DNA from: Sulfuriferula sp.
GTDB taxonomy: Bacteria; Pseudomonadota; Gammaproteobacteria; Burkholderiales; Sulfuriferulaceae
DNA: 64,000 nt
NCBI GenBank assembly: GCA_031291235.1
Contig: JARLJL010000013.1
Location: 62,001 to 126,000 of the forward strand
Direction: 5' to 3'
Shown here: positions 30,084-37,677 of the stretch, one piece after another
Layout of the letters: the number at the start of each line of letters is the position of its first letter
Position numbering within the stretch: position 1 is the stretch's first letter
Translations under genes and position numbers: made by a program
Notes under the pieces: generated by a model
Told to the model about the DNA's origin: nothing
The model's input: the letters and a program-made list of their open reading frames with translations, nothing else
The model's database searches: none

Positions 30084-30538
30084 GCGATTTCCAGCGCCCG
30101 GTCCAGCGCATCCTCTTCTTCCAGCGACAGAAATGTGTCCAGATCATGGATGAGGATTAAACCATCGGTCAGCTTCACTGCCCCTGTCACATATTCCAGA
30201 CCGGGAAGTATATGTTTCGCTTCGATTTGACTTTGTGCAGCGCATGCGCTGACATCCTGCACTGCGTCTACCACCAACGCTACGGCTCTGTGCGCCGTAT
30301 GCGCCATAACCAGCTGGTCGCTCAAGGCGATCTCCTGTTCCGGCAGACCAAAACGCCGACGTACATTGATAACCGGGATAACCTGTCCCTGAAAATTGAC
30401 CACCCCCAGTACAATATCCGGTGCATGCGGTAATGGGGTGATCGCCACCATGCGCACCACCCTGTCCACTGCCGACAGAGGCAGGGCGTAGCGTTGCTGT
30501 CCCAGGATAAAAATGACAAGAAAATCCTGCTGCTTCAT
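30080..30538 (-). CDS. CheW-type scaffold (WspB-like), first gene of the chemosensory operon
   Basis: 152 residues covering one CheW domain (FLVIFILGQQRYALPLSAV, VLGVVNFQGQVIPVINVRRRF). It tethers the receptor to the kinase. ATG 30538 is chosen because GAGGTGG precedes it; the frame also offers GTG 30544 inside that ribosome site. It is the first gene after the divergent intergenic region shared with the CZB-GGDEF gene, so the operon promoter should lie at 30545-30783. Confidence 0.9.
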   Translation of the reverse strand: MKQQDFLVIFILGQQRYALPLSAVDRVVRMVAITPLPHAPDIVLGVVNFQGQVIPVINVRRRFGLPEQEIALSDQLVMAHTAHRAVALVVDAVQDVSACAAQSQIEAKHILPGLEYVTGAVKLTDGLILIHDLDTFLSLEEEDALDRALEIA

Positions 30539-30783
30539 CGCCACCTCAAATTATTATATAAGGACGAAAAATGCGTGGCCGTTTGCTGCCCAACCAGTCC
30601 TGCATCAACGCTTCTTAAGCATAGTCTATTTTTGAAACCACGTTACAAAAAACTATGAATTATCATATTAATCATTCATATATGACATAATCCATGCATA
30701 TGGAAACAAAATAACGCAACCTGGAATGGGTTAAAGCATGCACGGCAGCTATACTGCTAAGTAAGTATACTTGTGGAGGCAGC
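30539..30783. promoter_or_regulatory. Divergent AT-rich regulatory region, chemosensory operon / DgcZ-like gene
   Basis: 245 bp, markedly AT-rich in its centre (30635-30715), between two divergent genes. TTGAAA near 30633 is a possible -35 element on the plus strand, but no clean -10 partner at 17 bp was found. Two short palindromes lie just before the plus-strand ribosome site: GCAG-CTATA-CTGC near 30744-30756 and AAGTATACTT (30763-30772). They could be operators; no regulator is known. Confidence 0.4.
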
Positions 30784-31674
30784 ATGATCAAGATTGCACA
30801 AAGCGAAATACAATCGGTGCTGTTGCAACTGGATCAGGCGATCTATAACCACACCCAATGGTACAACTCGATTACCCGCACGCTGGTTTGCCGCTTGCCG
30901 CACGACATTCGCGACGAGGCCGAAGATGCCTACCGCCAGTGCCGTCTCGGCCAATGGTATTACGGCAGTGCGCCTGAAGATCTGCGCGTCCACCCTGGTT
31001 TTATTGCCATTGAAACCGAGCACAGGAACATGCACCAGCTGGCTGCAAAACTGCTGCAGTCGACCGCTTCCGGCGACACCATTTCCCCGCTCGATTATGA
31101 CAGTCTCGTCAATACACTGGAGCGCCTGCGCTTGCAAATCTATACACTGAAGCGTGAACTGGAAGACACGCTCTATAATCTCGACCCGCTCACCGGCGCC
31201 AACAATCGCATCGGTATGCTGACGAAGTTGCGCGAACAGCTAGAGATGGTTAAACGGCACGTGCAGTCATGTTGCATCGTGATGATGGATATAGATCACT
31301 TCAAAATTGTCAACGACACTTACGGACACAGCGTTGGAGATATGGTACTGGCTGCCTCCGCCCATAACGTAATGGAACATCTCAGACCCTACGATAAACT
31401 ATTCCGGTATGGCGGGGAGGAGTTTCTGGTCTGCATGCAGAACACGGACATGACGGTCGGTTATGAAGTGGTGGAACGGGTAAGACTAGGCGTTGCGGCC
31501 AATCTCATCGATTATGGCGGTAAAGCGCCTCTCCAAATTAGCATGTCATTTGGCATCACCTCGCTCGATCAGGATATCAGCGTCGAACAGTCTATCGAGC
31601 ACGCAGACAAAGCCATGTATGCCGCCAAAATGGCCGGTCGTAATTGCACGCGTATCTGGGACGCCTCCATGTAA
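30784..31674 (+). CDS. CZB-GGDEF diguanylate cyclase, DgcZ-like
   Basis: 296 residues, the same length as E. coli DgcZ. The N-terminal chemoreceptor zinc-binding (CZB) domain keeps all four ligands as H23, C53, H80 and H84, each one residue offset from DgcZ H22/C52/H79/H83. The C-terminal cyclase has RYGGEEF (signature residues 210-214) and an intact inhibitory-site motif RPYD five residues before it. In the E. coli protein zinc inhibits the cyclase. Start ATG 30784 has TGGAGG upstream. Divergent from the Wsp-like operon, it supplies the synthesis side opposite the EAL output. It is the last chromosomal gene before the ICE. Confidence 0.92.
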   Translation: MIKIAQSEIQSVLLQLDQAIYNHTQWYNSITRTLVCRLPHDIRDEAEDAYRQCRLGQWYYGSAPEDLRVHPGFIAIETEHRNMHQLAAKLLQSTASGDTISPLDYDSLVNTLERLRLQIYTLKRELEDTLYNLDPLTGANNRIGMLTKLREQLEMVKRHVQSCCIVMMDIDHFKIVNDTYGHSVGDMVLAASAHNVMEHLRPYDKLFRYGGEEFLVCMQNTDMTVGYEVVERVRLGVAANLIDYGGKAPLQISMSFGITSLDQDISVEQSIEHADKAMYAAKMAGRNCTRIWDASM

Positions 31675-31696
31675 ACATCTTCTATGCAAACACGCC

Positions 31697-31704
31697 ATAA
31701 AAAA
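31697..31704 (-). other. Candidate attachment-site core of the Tn4371-type ICE
   Basis: The minus strand reads TTTTTTAT here, fitting the 8-bp core TTTTTYRT that I recall for Tn4371-family ICEs. It lies 22 bp past the last chromosomal gene and beyond the trbI/DUF2274 end of the element, where the right attachment site is expected in this family. The matching copy would be outside the window, next to the integrase, so this is unconfirmed. Confidence 0.45.
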
Positions 31705-31930
31705 TGTCCGCTGTCAAGCATTTCTTGATGGCGGGCATCGTGCTGAAAGTCTATAGACAGCAACAGTTTAGGGGATTTTCCAGTGACTTCGGCCCACTAC
31801 TGATTTGTGGACTGGGAGCCACATAGGAGCATCGCGATAGCAAACCCAGGAGCGCTACAGCGAATGGATTGCGCACGGTAAGACCTCGTTCTCCGATCAC
31901 CATCTCTGCATAGTTCCCCTCAAACGAGAA

Positions 31931-31952
31931 CGCGCAGCTCGTGGGCTGCGCG
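31931..31952 (-). terminator. GC-rich hairpin at the end of the trb transcript
   Basis: CGCGCAGC (31931-31938) and GCTGCGCG (31945-31952) form an 8-bp stem with a 6-base loop. In minus-strand sense it is followed by TTCTCGTTTG, a weak T-rich tail. It lies downstream of the 39-codon ORF and could end the long traG-trb transcript. Confidence 0.45.
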
Positions 31953-31992
31953 CTCCTGGCAGAACCGAAGGCCTTGTTACGCGGCCTCGGCA

Positions 31993-32112
31993 TTAACTCG
32001 AAGAAGCATTGGATCGAGCACAGATGAACTGTGCACCTCCAGCGCCAACGAAGACCGACAGTGCCACAGCCCAACTTGCCACGAAATTAAGTTTGAAGTC
32101 TGTTTTCTTCAT
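31993..32112 (-). CDS. 39-aa predicted single-span membrane peptide
   Basis: The ORF starts MKKTDFKLNFVASWAVAL and ends RSNASSS. It has a basic N-terminus, one hydrophobic segment of about 20 residues (FVASWAVALSVFVGAGGAQFI in part) and a polar tail. The ribosome site is essentially ideal: AAGGAGGT, 4 nt, ATG. It is too short to recognise as a family member. It lies at the trb end of the ICE, between DUF2274 and the candidate att site. A signal-peptide-like hydrophobic stretch in a non-coding region is the alternative, but the ribosome site argues for translation. Confidence 0.55.
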   Translation of the reverse strand: MKKTDFKLNFVASWAVALSVFVGAGGAQFICARSNASSS

Positions 32113-32287
32113 AGTTACCTCCTTGGTTTGTTGTGCGTTGGTAAGGGTACGGTGCTTGTTGTTAGTGGGAATCTCACCCAGCAATCGGACGGTTCGCTCT
32201 GTCTTCTGAATCTGTTGATACGTCAGGCTGATTGAACTATCGGTCTTCTCGCTCCAATGCTTCCTCTTTATGACTGGTATGCACAGT

Positions 32288-32539
32288 TTACCGTGAGGCG
32301 GTTCCAGTTGCTTGACTACTTGCACGGCCCCCTTTCCTGAATCCCCGATCCCCAGCCATGAAAGCCTCTAGCATGTAAGGGATCAGCGCCATCGCATCGA
32401 CCGTCTCGCCATAAGTCTGCGCATGCAACGCGGCGTAGCGGTCGAGGTCAGCCTTGAGGCTGGTCAGGCAGGTGAAGGTCAGCTTGATGCTCTCGGTCTT
32501 GGGCAGTGGGCCCAGCCGCAGCTTGCGTGTGGTGCTCAT
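32288..32539 (-). CDS. DUF2274 protein
   Basis: 83 residues of the DUF2274 family (RKLRLGPLPKTESIKLTFTC, LKADLDRYAALHAQTYGE), a small protein regularly encoded right after trbI in Tn4371-type ICEs and related conjugation clusters. The fold resembles a ribbon-helix-helix DNA-binding protein, but function is not established. Its start overlaps the trbI stop codon by 4 bp. It is the last recognisable gene of the trb operon. Confidence 0.85.
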   Translation of the reverse strand: MSTTRKLRLGPLPKTESIKLTFTCLTSLKADLDRYAALHAQTYGETVDAMALIPYMLEAFMAGDRGFRKGGRASSQATGTASR

Positions 32540-33825
32540 CGTGAAGTCCCCCGATTGAAGAAAAGCGGCTGATAGGGCCGCAGCACCAGATCCCGGTTGA
32601 CGATGATGCGCACCGGCAAGCCGGGCCGCTCCGTCAAGGTAGGCTGGATGTTGAGGTTGCGCCGGGTCATTTCTTGGCCGACCTGGTTCACGCTGTCCTG
32701 CAAGCTATTGCGCCCAGCGTTGATGACGCGATCACCGTTCTGGCGGTTTTCCGGCGCGGCCAGTTCCGCACCGACACCCAACAGCGTTGTCAGCGCAGCA
32801 CCTGCGAAGATGCGATCCCAATGCCAATCGACGCCATCCTCCAAGCCAGAGTTACCAGCGGGGTCGGCGCCGGCCAGGTTGTCCAGCGTCAGCGAAGACG
32901 TATCGGGCAGGATGATCCGGTTCCACACCACCTGCACCCGACTTTGCCCGTAGCTCACTTGGCTGTTGTAGCGGCCGAGAATGCGCGAACCTTGCGGGAT
33001 CAGTACAAACTTACCCGTTGCCGTGTCATAGACCGGTTCTGTCACCGTGGCAATCACGTCACCCGGCAGATCAGACTTAATGCCCGTGACCAGCGCGCCA
33101 GCGATTACCGTCCCGGCCATCACTTGGTATGGTGAAGCCGGCGTTTTCAGGTTTCCGGAATTGCGGGTTTCCGTAGTTCCGGCTTTCAGGAACGCCTCCT
33201 TCTGGTCTTGCCGGTTCTGCACGGCGGTCGGATCGGCCGGCTGCGCCGCTGTCGAGGCTGGCCCCGCAGCCATCGGATCGAAGCCCGCAAGGCCAGATGC
33301 AGGACTGGCCGTGGTCACCTGCGCAGGTACAGCAACAGCGCGCTGGTTGCTGGAGCGGAAGAACACCGATGCCCCCGCCGCCGATTCCGCTTCCTTACGC
33401 CGTGCGTCATGCTCGGCGGTAGCCGGAGCGTGACCGGGCGGCGTGTAGGTGGGTGTCACTGGCTGCTGCGATTTCACGATGGCTGGCCCCAAGTCGCCCG
33501 GTAACGGCGGCCCCAGCTCGGGCACTTGGGCCGGCAAAGCGCGCGGCAGCTTGGAGTAATCGGCCGGAAGCTGATCCAGACCTTCCGAGCGCGAGACGCG
33601 ATCCACGTTGTAAAGCTCGGCCTGTTCGCCTGCACTGCGCTTGCGCGGCTGAAGCGACCACATCGTGGTACCAAGCACGGCCACAGCGAGGCCGCCGACC
33701 AGGAGCGCCAACGTGCGCCGATTCAAGCGAGTCACCGAGCGTGGCTGAGCACGCAGCGCCACCGCCTCTGGGGCTACCTTGGCCGCCTGCGGCGTGCCAA
33801 GGTCTGGAGTGTCGTCCAGGCTCAT
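32536..33825 (-). CDS. trbI: TrbI/VirB10-family mating-pair protein
   Basis: 429 residues: short cytoplasmic N-terminus, one membrane helix at about 40-60, a proline/alanine-rich periplasmic stretch and a C-terminal VirB10 beta domain (about 230-420, with VIATVTEPVYDTATGKFVLIPQGSRILG in part). It bridges inner and outer membranes in the type IV secretion channel. It follows trbG with a 2-bp gap. Confidence 0.94.
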   Translation of the reverse strand: MSLDDTPDLGTPQAAKVAPEAVALRAQPRSVTRLNRRTLALLVGGLAVAVLGTTMWSLQPRKRSAGEQAELYNVDRVSRSEGLDQLPADYSKLPRALPAQVPELGPPLPGDLGPAIVKSQQPVTPTYTPPGHAPATAEHDARRKEAESAAGASVFFRSSNQRAVAVPAQVTTASPASGLAGFDPMAAGPASTAAQPADPTAVQNRQDQKEAFLKAGTTETRNSGNLKTPASPYQVMAGTVIAGALVTGIKSDLPGDVIATVTEPVYDTATGKFVLIPQGSRILGRYNSQVSYGQSRVQVVWNRIILPDTSSLTLDNLAGADPAGNSGLEDGVDWHWDRIFAGAALTTLLGVGAELAAPENRQNGDRVINAGRNSLQDSVNQVGQEMTRRNLNIQPTLTERPGLPVRIIVNRDLVLRPYQPLFFNRGTSR

Positions 33826-33827
33826 GG

Positions 33828-34832
33828 TCAGTTCCCTCGCGCTACGCCGTCCGTGCGCTCAATGCGCACCACGTCGCCCTTGTCACCGCCCAGGCGCAGT
33901 TCGGCCGCACCGAACAGCCGATCCACGATGTAGTACGGCGGACGGAAACGGTAGTTCACTAGTTGCCCGTCCCCCTGCGCGCCTATCACGAAGAGCGGCG
34001 GCAGCTCGCCCTGCGCGATGCCGGCTGGGAACTGGATATAGACCTTCTCGCCGTCATCGAAGGCGCGCAGTGGCTTCCACGGCGGCGTGCTGCCGCTGAT
34101 GGCGTAGCGAAAGCGAATCTTTTCCAGCGACAGGCCGGTATCGACCGGTGCGGTCGCCTGCGCGGCCTGTGCCTGGCGCTGCAAGGCCAGCATCCGGTCT
34201 TTCGGGTATTCCCACGACACCGAAGCCATCCAGGCGCGTTCGGTTGAGGTTAGCTCGATCAGGTAAGTGCGCCGACTGGTGGTGACGACCAGATTGGTCT
34301 TGAGCCCCGAGCGGATCGGCTTGACCAACACGCTGACGCGTAATGCCTCGCCGGTGCCGCTGGAGGTATCACCGACAATCCAGCGCACCGTGTCGCCTGC
34401 GGCGACCGTCACCAGTTCCTCACCGGGTTGCAGAGAAATCACCGTCACCCGTCCCGGCGCTGCATAGACCTGATACAGCGCGCCATCCGTGAAGGGCCAG
34501 ACCTGAATGGCGTTGACGTAGCCCTCACGCGTGGGCGCGATACGCGCCTCGGCGTTGGCACGCGAGACCCGGAGCTTTTCATCGGCGGATTCAGGCGCAG
34601 CCTTGGCCTCGCTGCTCTCGGGCAGCGGTTTCATCTGCGCCGGCATCGGCAGCACCTTCGGGACCTCGACCACTTCAATGGGCTTGGGCGGTTCGGGTAG
34701 CGGCTGGGCCTGTATCGGTTCATCAAGCGAGATGGCTGGCGGCGGCATGCCCTTCGTGGCGCAGCCCTGCAACGATAGTGCGGAGGCTGCAAGCAACAAC
34801 ACAAAAGCGTAAAAACGGAAAGACGGGTTCAT
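33828..34832 (-). CDS. trbG: TrbG/VirB9-family mating-pair lipoprotein
   Basis: 334 residues with a signal peptide and lipobox (ALSLQGC), a proline-rich segment, then VirB9-type beta domains (VQVWPF-like start, YAISGSTPPWKPLRAFDDGEKVYIQFP in part). It forms the outer-membrane core of the type IV channel with TrbI. Start ATG 34832 overlaps the trbF stop codon (ATGA), which is preferred to the upstream frame start at 34871. Confidence 0.93.
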   Translation of the reverse strand: MNPSFRFYAFVLLLAASALSLQGCATKGMPPPAISLDEPIQAQPLPEPPKPIEVVEVPKVLPMPAQMKPLPESSEAKAAPESADEKLRVSRANAEARIAPTREGYVNAIQVWPFTDGALYQVYAAPGRVTVISLQPGEELVTVAAGDTVRWIVGDTSSGTGEALRVSVLVKPIRSGLKTNLVVTTSRRTYLIELTSTERAWMASVSWEYPKDRMLALQRQAQAAQATAPVDTGLSLEKIRFRYAISGSTPPWKPLRAFDDGEKVYIQFPAGIAQGELPPLFVIGAQGDGQLVNYRFRPPYYIVDRLFGAAELRLGGDKGDVVRIERTDGVARGN

Positions 34833-35533
34833 GGCTTGGCTCCTTCGGCGGCATCGAGTTCGCGGCTCCACGACAGGCCGTTGACGTAGATGCCCAATGG
34901 GTTCTTGCGCAACCGCTGCTCGGTGCGCGGGGTTTGCAGGACGGTGGAAATCACGGCGTTCCAGCGTTCGGCGCCGGCCGGCGCACCGTTGACGAAGCGC
35001 TGCTCGGTCCAGCGCACGTTGAACGACGCGTCGCTGGCGCGCACAACGCTGGTGATCTGCACCGTGACCGACTCCTTGCCGACGCGCGCGAACGGGTCAT
35101 GGGTACGCGCGTACTCGTTGAGCACGCCCGCGCCACGATCGGTGGTGTAATCGTAGGCGTCAAGCCAGTTCTGCCGCACGACGATGGGATCGATGGACAG
35201 CGAACGAACCAGCACGACGAAGTGCGCCAGGTGATAGGCAATCTGCGCATCGTTCGGCCGGTACGGCGTGGCGGCCTCACCGACCGCCCGAACTTGTCCG
35301 GCCTGATCCACTTCCACCACGTAGGGCGTAACGATGGACTGCGCCGAGCGCCAGACCAGTCCGCCCGCCATCAGCAACGCGAGCGACAAACAGCCGAAAG
35401 CCATCAGCCGCCAGTTCTTTGCCTGCACGCGGGCCGAGCCGATGCGCTCGTCCCACACCTGAGCGGCCGATTGGTATGGAGTGGCAGGCTGCGGCGTATC
35501 GGCATAGCGCACCTGCGGTCGCTTGAATCGCAT
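34829..35533 (-). CDS. trbF: TrbF/VirB8-family mating-pair protein
   Basis: 234 residues: cytoplasmic N-terminus, a single membrane helix at about 43-62 (LMAFGCLSLALLMAGGLVW) and a periplasmic VirB8-like domain (YEYARTHDPFARVG region, WTEQRFVNGAP). It is an inner-membrane assembly factor of the conjugation channel. It begins 24 bp after trbL. Confidence 0.93.
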   Translation of the reverse strand: MRFKRPQVRYADTPQPATPYQSAAQVWDERIGSARVQAKNWRLMAFGCLSLALLMAGGLVWRSAQSIVTPYVVEVDQAGQVRAVGEAATPYRPNDAQIAYHLAHFVVLVRSLSIDPIVVRQNWLDAYDYTTDRGAGVLNEYARTHDPFARVGKESVTVQITSVVRASDASFNVRWTEQRFVNGAPAGAERWNAVISTVLQTPRTEQRLRKNPLGIYVNGLSWSRELDAAEGAKP

Positions 35534-35557
35534 GGTTTGTTCTCCTTATGAATCGCT

Positions 35558-36937
35558 TCAATCGTTGGAATCGTGCAAGCTCGGGCCGCTGCTTGAACCA
35601 CCGCCGTCGCCTCCGCGCAGCGTGTGGGCAGCGGTCGTGGCGGCATGGCTGATCTGCTGGCGGCGATGCAGGCGCTTGGCCCAGGCGGGTTGCGCCTGTT
35701 GCTGCGGGTCGGCAGAGCTGGCTTTGGCTTCGCTGGTGGTGGATTGGCCCGCAGTGGCAGCGCCACCGGAGGCAGCCCCCGCCTCGTCAGAACGGAAGGC
35801 GGATGCTGCACGTTCCTTGAGCGAGCGCATCCCGGCTGCAGCCTTTTGGCCGACTGCCTGCGCACCGGTCTTGGCAACGTTGCCCACGCCGGCAGCAGCC
35901 CCCTTGAGGCCACCGCCTGCTGCTGCGGAACCTGCTTGATAGGCCGAGCGTGCACTGCCTGCGGTCGAGGCGGCGGCACGTGCACCACCGGCGGCCATCT
36001 TGGCGGCGGCGGGTGCCATGCGTGCCCCGGCCGCAACCGCGCTTCCTACGCCAGTGGCGATAGCACCAGCCGCGACAGCAGTGCCGGCCGCGCCCATCGC
36101 TGCACCGGCCATCGCGCCTGCGCCAAGCTGCGGCGCCCCGGACACCAGGCCGGTGGCGATGCCGGGGCCGAAGATGCCGAGTGCCAGCATGGCAAGCGAG
36201 GCCAGCATCACCACCAGCGCGTGGTCGACGGAGGGCTCATTGGGTGTGACCTGGAACTCGGCGAACAGGCCCGTGCCAATGCCTACGATCACGGCCAGCA
36301 CCAGCACCTTGATGCCCGAGGACACCACGTTGCCGAGCACCTTTTCGGCGAGGAAGGCGGTTTTGTTCCAGAGTGCGAACGGCACCAGCACGAAGCCGGC
36401 GAGCGTGGTCAGCTTGAACTCAATCAGCGTGACGAAGAGCTGCACCGCCAGCACGAAGAAGCTGATGATGACGATCAGCCAGGCGAGGAACATCACCACG
36501 ATGGGCGCGATGTTGATGAACACCTCGGGGAACCCAGCCATCTCGCTGATCTGTTGCAAGATGGGCGCTGCCGCGTCGATGCCGGTCTTGGCCAGACGCC
36601 CCGGCTGCAGGAAAGTCGCCATAGTCAACGTCGAACCGGAAGCCGTCAGACCCAGACCGGCGAATGATCGGAACACGATGCTCGCCAGCCAGTTGAAGTG
36701 GCCGATGATGTAGGCGAAGGCGCCGACGTAGAGCACCTTGCGCAGGAGCTTGGCCATCACGTCTTCGCCCTGGCCGGTGGCATGGCCCAGCGCCCAATAG
36801 AGTCCGGCCAGGGTCATGTCGATGGCTACCAGCGTCGCAGTCAGGAACGCGACCTCACCGTGCAACAGACCGAACCCCGAATCGATGTACGTGGAGAAGA
36901 CGTTGAGGAAACGGTCGATGACGGAGACGTCGTTCAT
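35558..36937 (-). CDS. trbL: TrbL/VirB6-family polytopic membrane protein
   Basis: 459 residues. The first 270 or so contain several transmembrane helices typical of TrbL/VirB6. The remainder is a long Ala/Gly-rich low-complexity tail (GAMAGAAMGAAGTAVAAG in part) ending in a charged cytoplasmic end. It forms part of the inner-membrane pore of the transfer apparatus. It lies 11 bp after trbJ. Confidence 0.93.
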   Translation of the reverse strand: MNDVSVIDRFLNVFSTYIDSGFGLLHGEVAFLTATLVAIDMTLAGLYWALGHATGQGEDVMAKLLRKVLYVGAFAYIIGHFNWLASIVFRSFAGLGLTASGSTLTMATFLQPGRLAKTGIDAAAPILQQISEMAGFPEVFINIAPIVVMFLAWLIVIISFFVLAVQLFVTLIEFKLTTLAGFVLVPFALWNKTAFLAEKVLGNVVSSGIKVLVLAVIVGIGTGLFAEFQVTPNEPSVDHALVVMLASLAMLALGIFGPGIATGLVSGAPQLGAGAMAGAAMGAAGTAVAAGAIATGVGSAVAAGARMAPAAAKMAAGGARAAASTAGSARSAYQAGSAAAGGGLKGAAAGVGNVAKTGAQAVGQKAAAGMRSLKERAASAFRSDEAGAASGGAATAGQSTTSEAKASSADPQQQAQPAWAKRLHRRQQISHAATTAAHTLRGGDGGGSSSGPSLHDSND

Positions 36938-36948
36938 GGTCGCATCCG

Positions 36949-37677
36949 TCAGTTGCCGTAGAAGTTCACGGACTGCGGCGTGTACGCCGTACCGCCGCCG
37001 AGGAAGCGGCGCGTCACCTCGCGTCCACGCTCGACGGCGGCAGCTTGCCGAGCTAGTTCCAACGAGGCCGCGCGCCCTTGCGTGAGTTGAAGTTGCTGTG
37101 TCTGGATGGACTGCTTGGCTTGCAGGGCCAGGAGCTGATTGGTGGCCTGCATCGCTTGCAAGGCGCCGGTGGCCGATTGGCTCTGGTCAACCAGATCGGC
37201 CAGCACCCCCTCATCCTGATTCAAGTTCTGCGACACCTGCGCCTGCATGCGCATGGCGGTCTGCAAGCCCTGGAGCGTGTTCTGCCAGCGCTGATGCGCA
37301 TCCTGGAACATCTGGTTGCCGCTCACGCTGGCGGCGTACTGCTCCGGGTACAGTTGCGCGAACTGCTGGTCCATGTTCTGGATATCGAAGGCCAGTCCCC
37401 GTGCCTGGGCAATCAGTTGCCGCGTCGTATCGAGGTTGCTCCGCAAGCGGTTGACCACGTTGAACGGCAGGCTTGCGAGGTTGCGAGCCTCGTTCATCAA
37501 GGACTGCGCCTCGTTCTGGAGCTGTCGGATCTGGTTGTTGATCTGCTCCAACGTGTGCGCGGCAGTCAGGATATTCTGGGCTAGATTCGTGGGGTCGATG
37601 ACGACCCATTGCGCATGCGCGACCGGAATGGCGCTGATCAAGGCTGCAGCAGCGACGGCAAGAAGACGTTTTTTCAT
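36949..37677 (-). CDS. trbJ: TrbJ/VirB5-family periplasmic protein
   Basis: 242 residues with a cleavable signal peptide (MKKRLLAVAAAALISAIPVAHA) and a mostly helical coiled-coil body rich in Gln and Ala (TLEQINNQIRQLQNEAQSL). VirB5-type proteins sit at the pilus tip or periplasm. Its ATG overlaps the trbE stop codon. The C-terminus ends FYGN, close to the usual TrbJ end. Confidence 0.92.
   Translation of the reverse strand: MKKRLLAVAAAALISAIPVAHAQWVVIDPTNLAQNILTAAHTLEQINNQIRQLQNEAQSLMNEARNLASLPFNVVNRLRSNLDTTRQLIAQARGLAFDIQNMDQQFAQLYPEQYAASVSGNQMFQDAHQRWQNTLQGLQTAMRMQAQVSQNLNQDEGVLADLVDQSQSATGALQAMQATNQLLALQAKQSIQTQQLQLTQGRAASLELARQAAAVERGREVTRRFLGGGTAYTPQSVNFYGN

Larger units (their letters stand above)
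31675..31992. other. ICE/chromosome junction region without a gene
   Basis: 318 bp with no convincing ORF. It holds the candidate att core (31697-31704), an inverted repeat TCAAG-CATTT-CTTGA (31714-31728) that could be a recombinase arm site, and the hairpin 31931-31952. A 107-codon minus-strand frame (31751-32074) has no homology feature, and its end is out of phase with the better small ORF 31993-32112. Confidence 0.5.

Noticed and set aside
19537-30538. Chemotaxis operon for flagellar motility
   Set aside because: No CheY, CheZ, CheD or flagellar genes are near. The CheR-TPR, two CheW proteins, CheA-REC hybrid and c-di-GMP output match the Wsp type instead.
31751-32074. 107-codon minus-strand ORF near the ICE end
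   Set aside because: It overlaps the better supported 39-codon ORF in another frame and has no ribosome site.
31675-32287. tRNA gene as integration target of the ICE
   Set aside because: No cloverleaf or tRNA 3' end was found at the junction; Tn4371-type elements use a short core instead.
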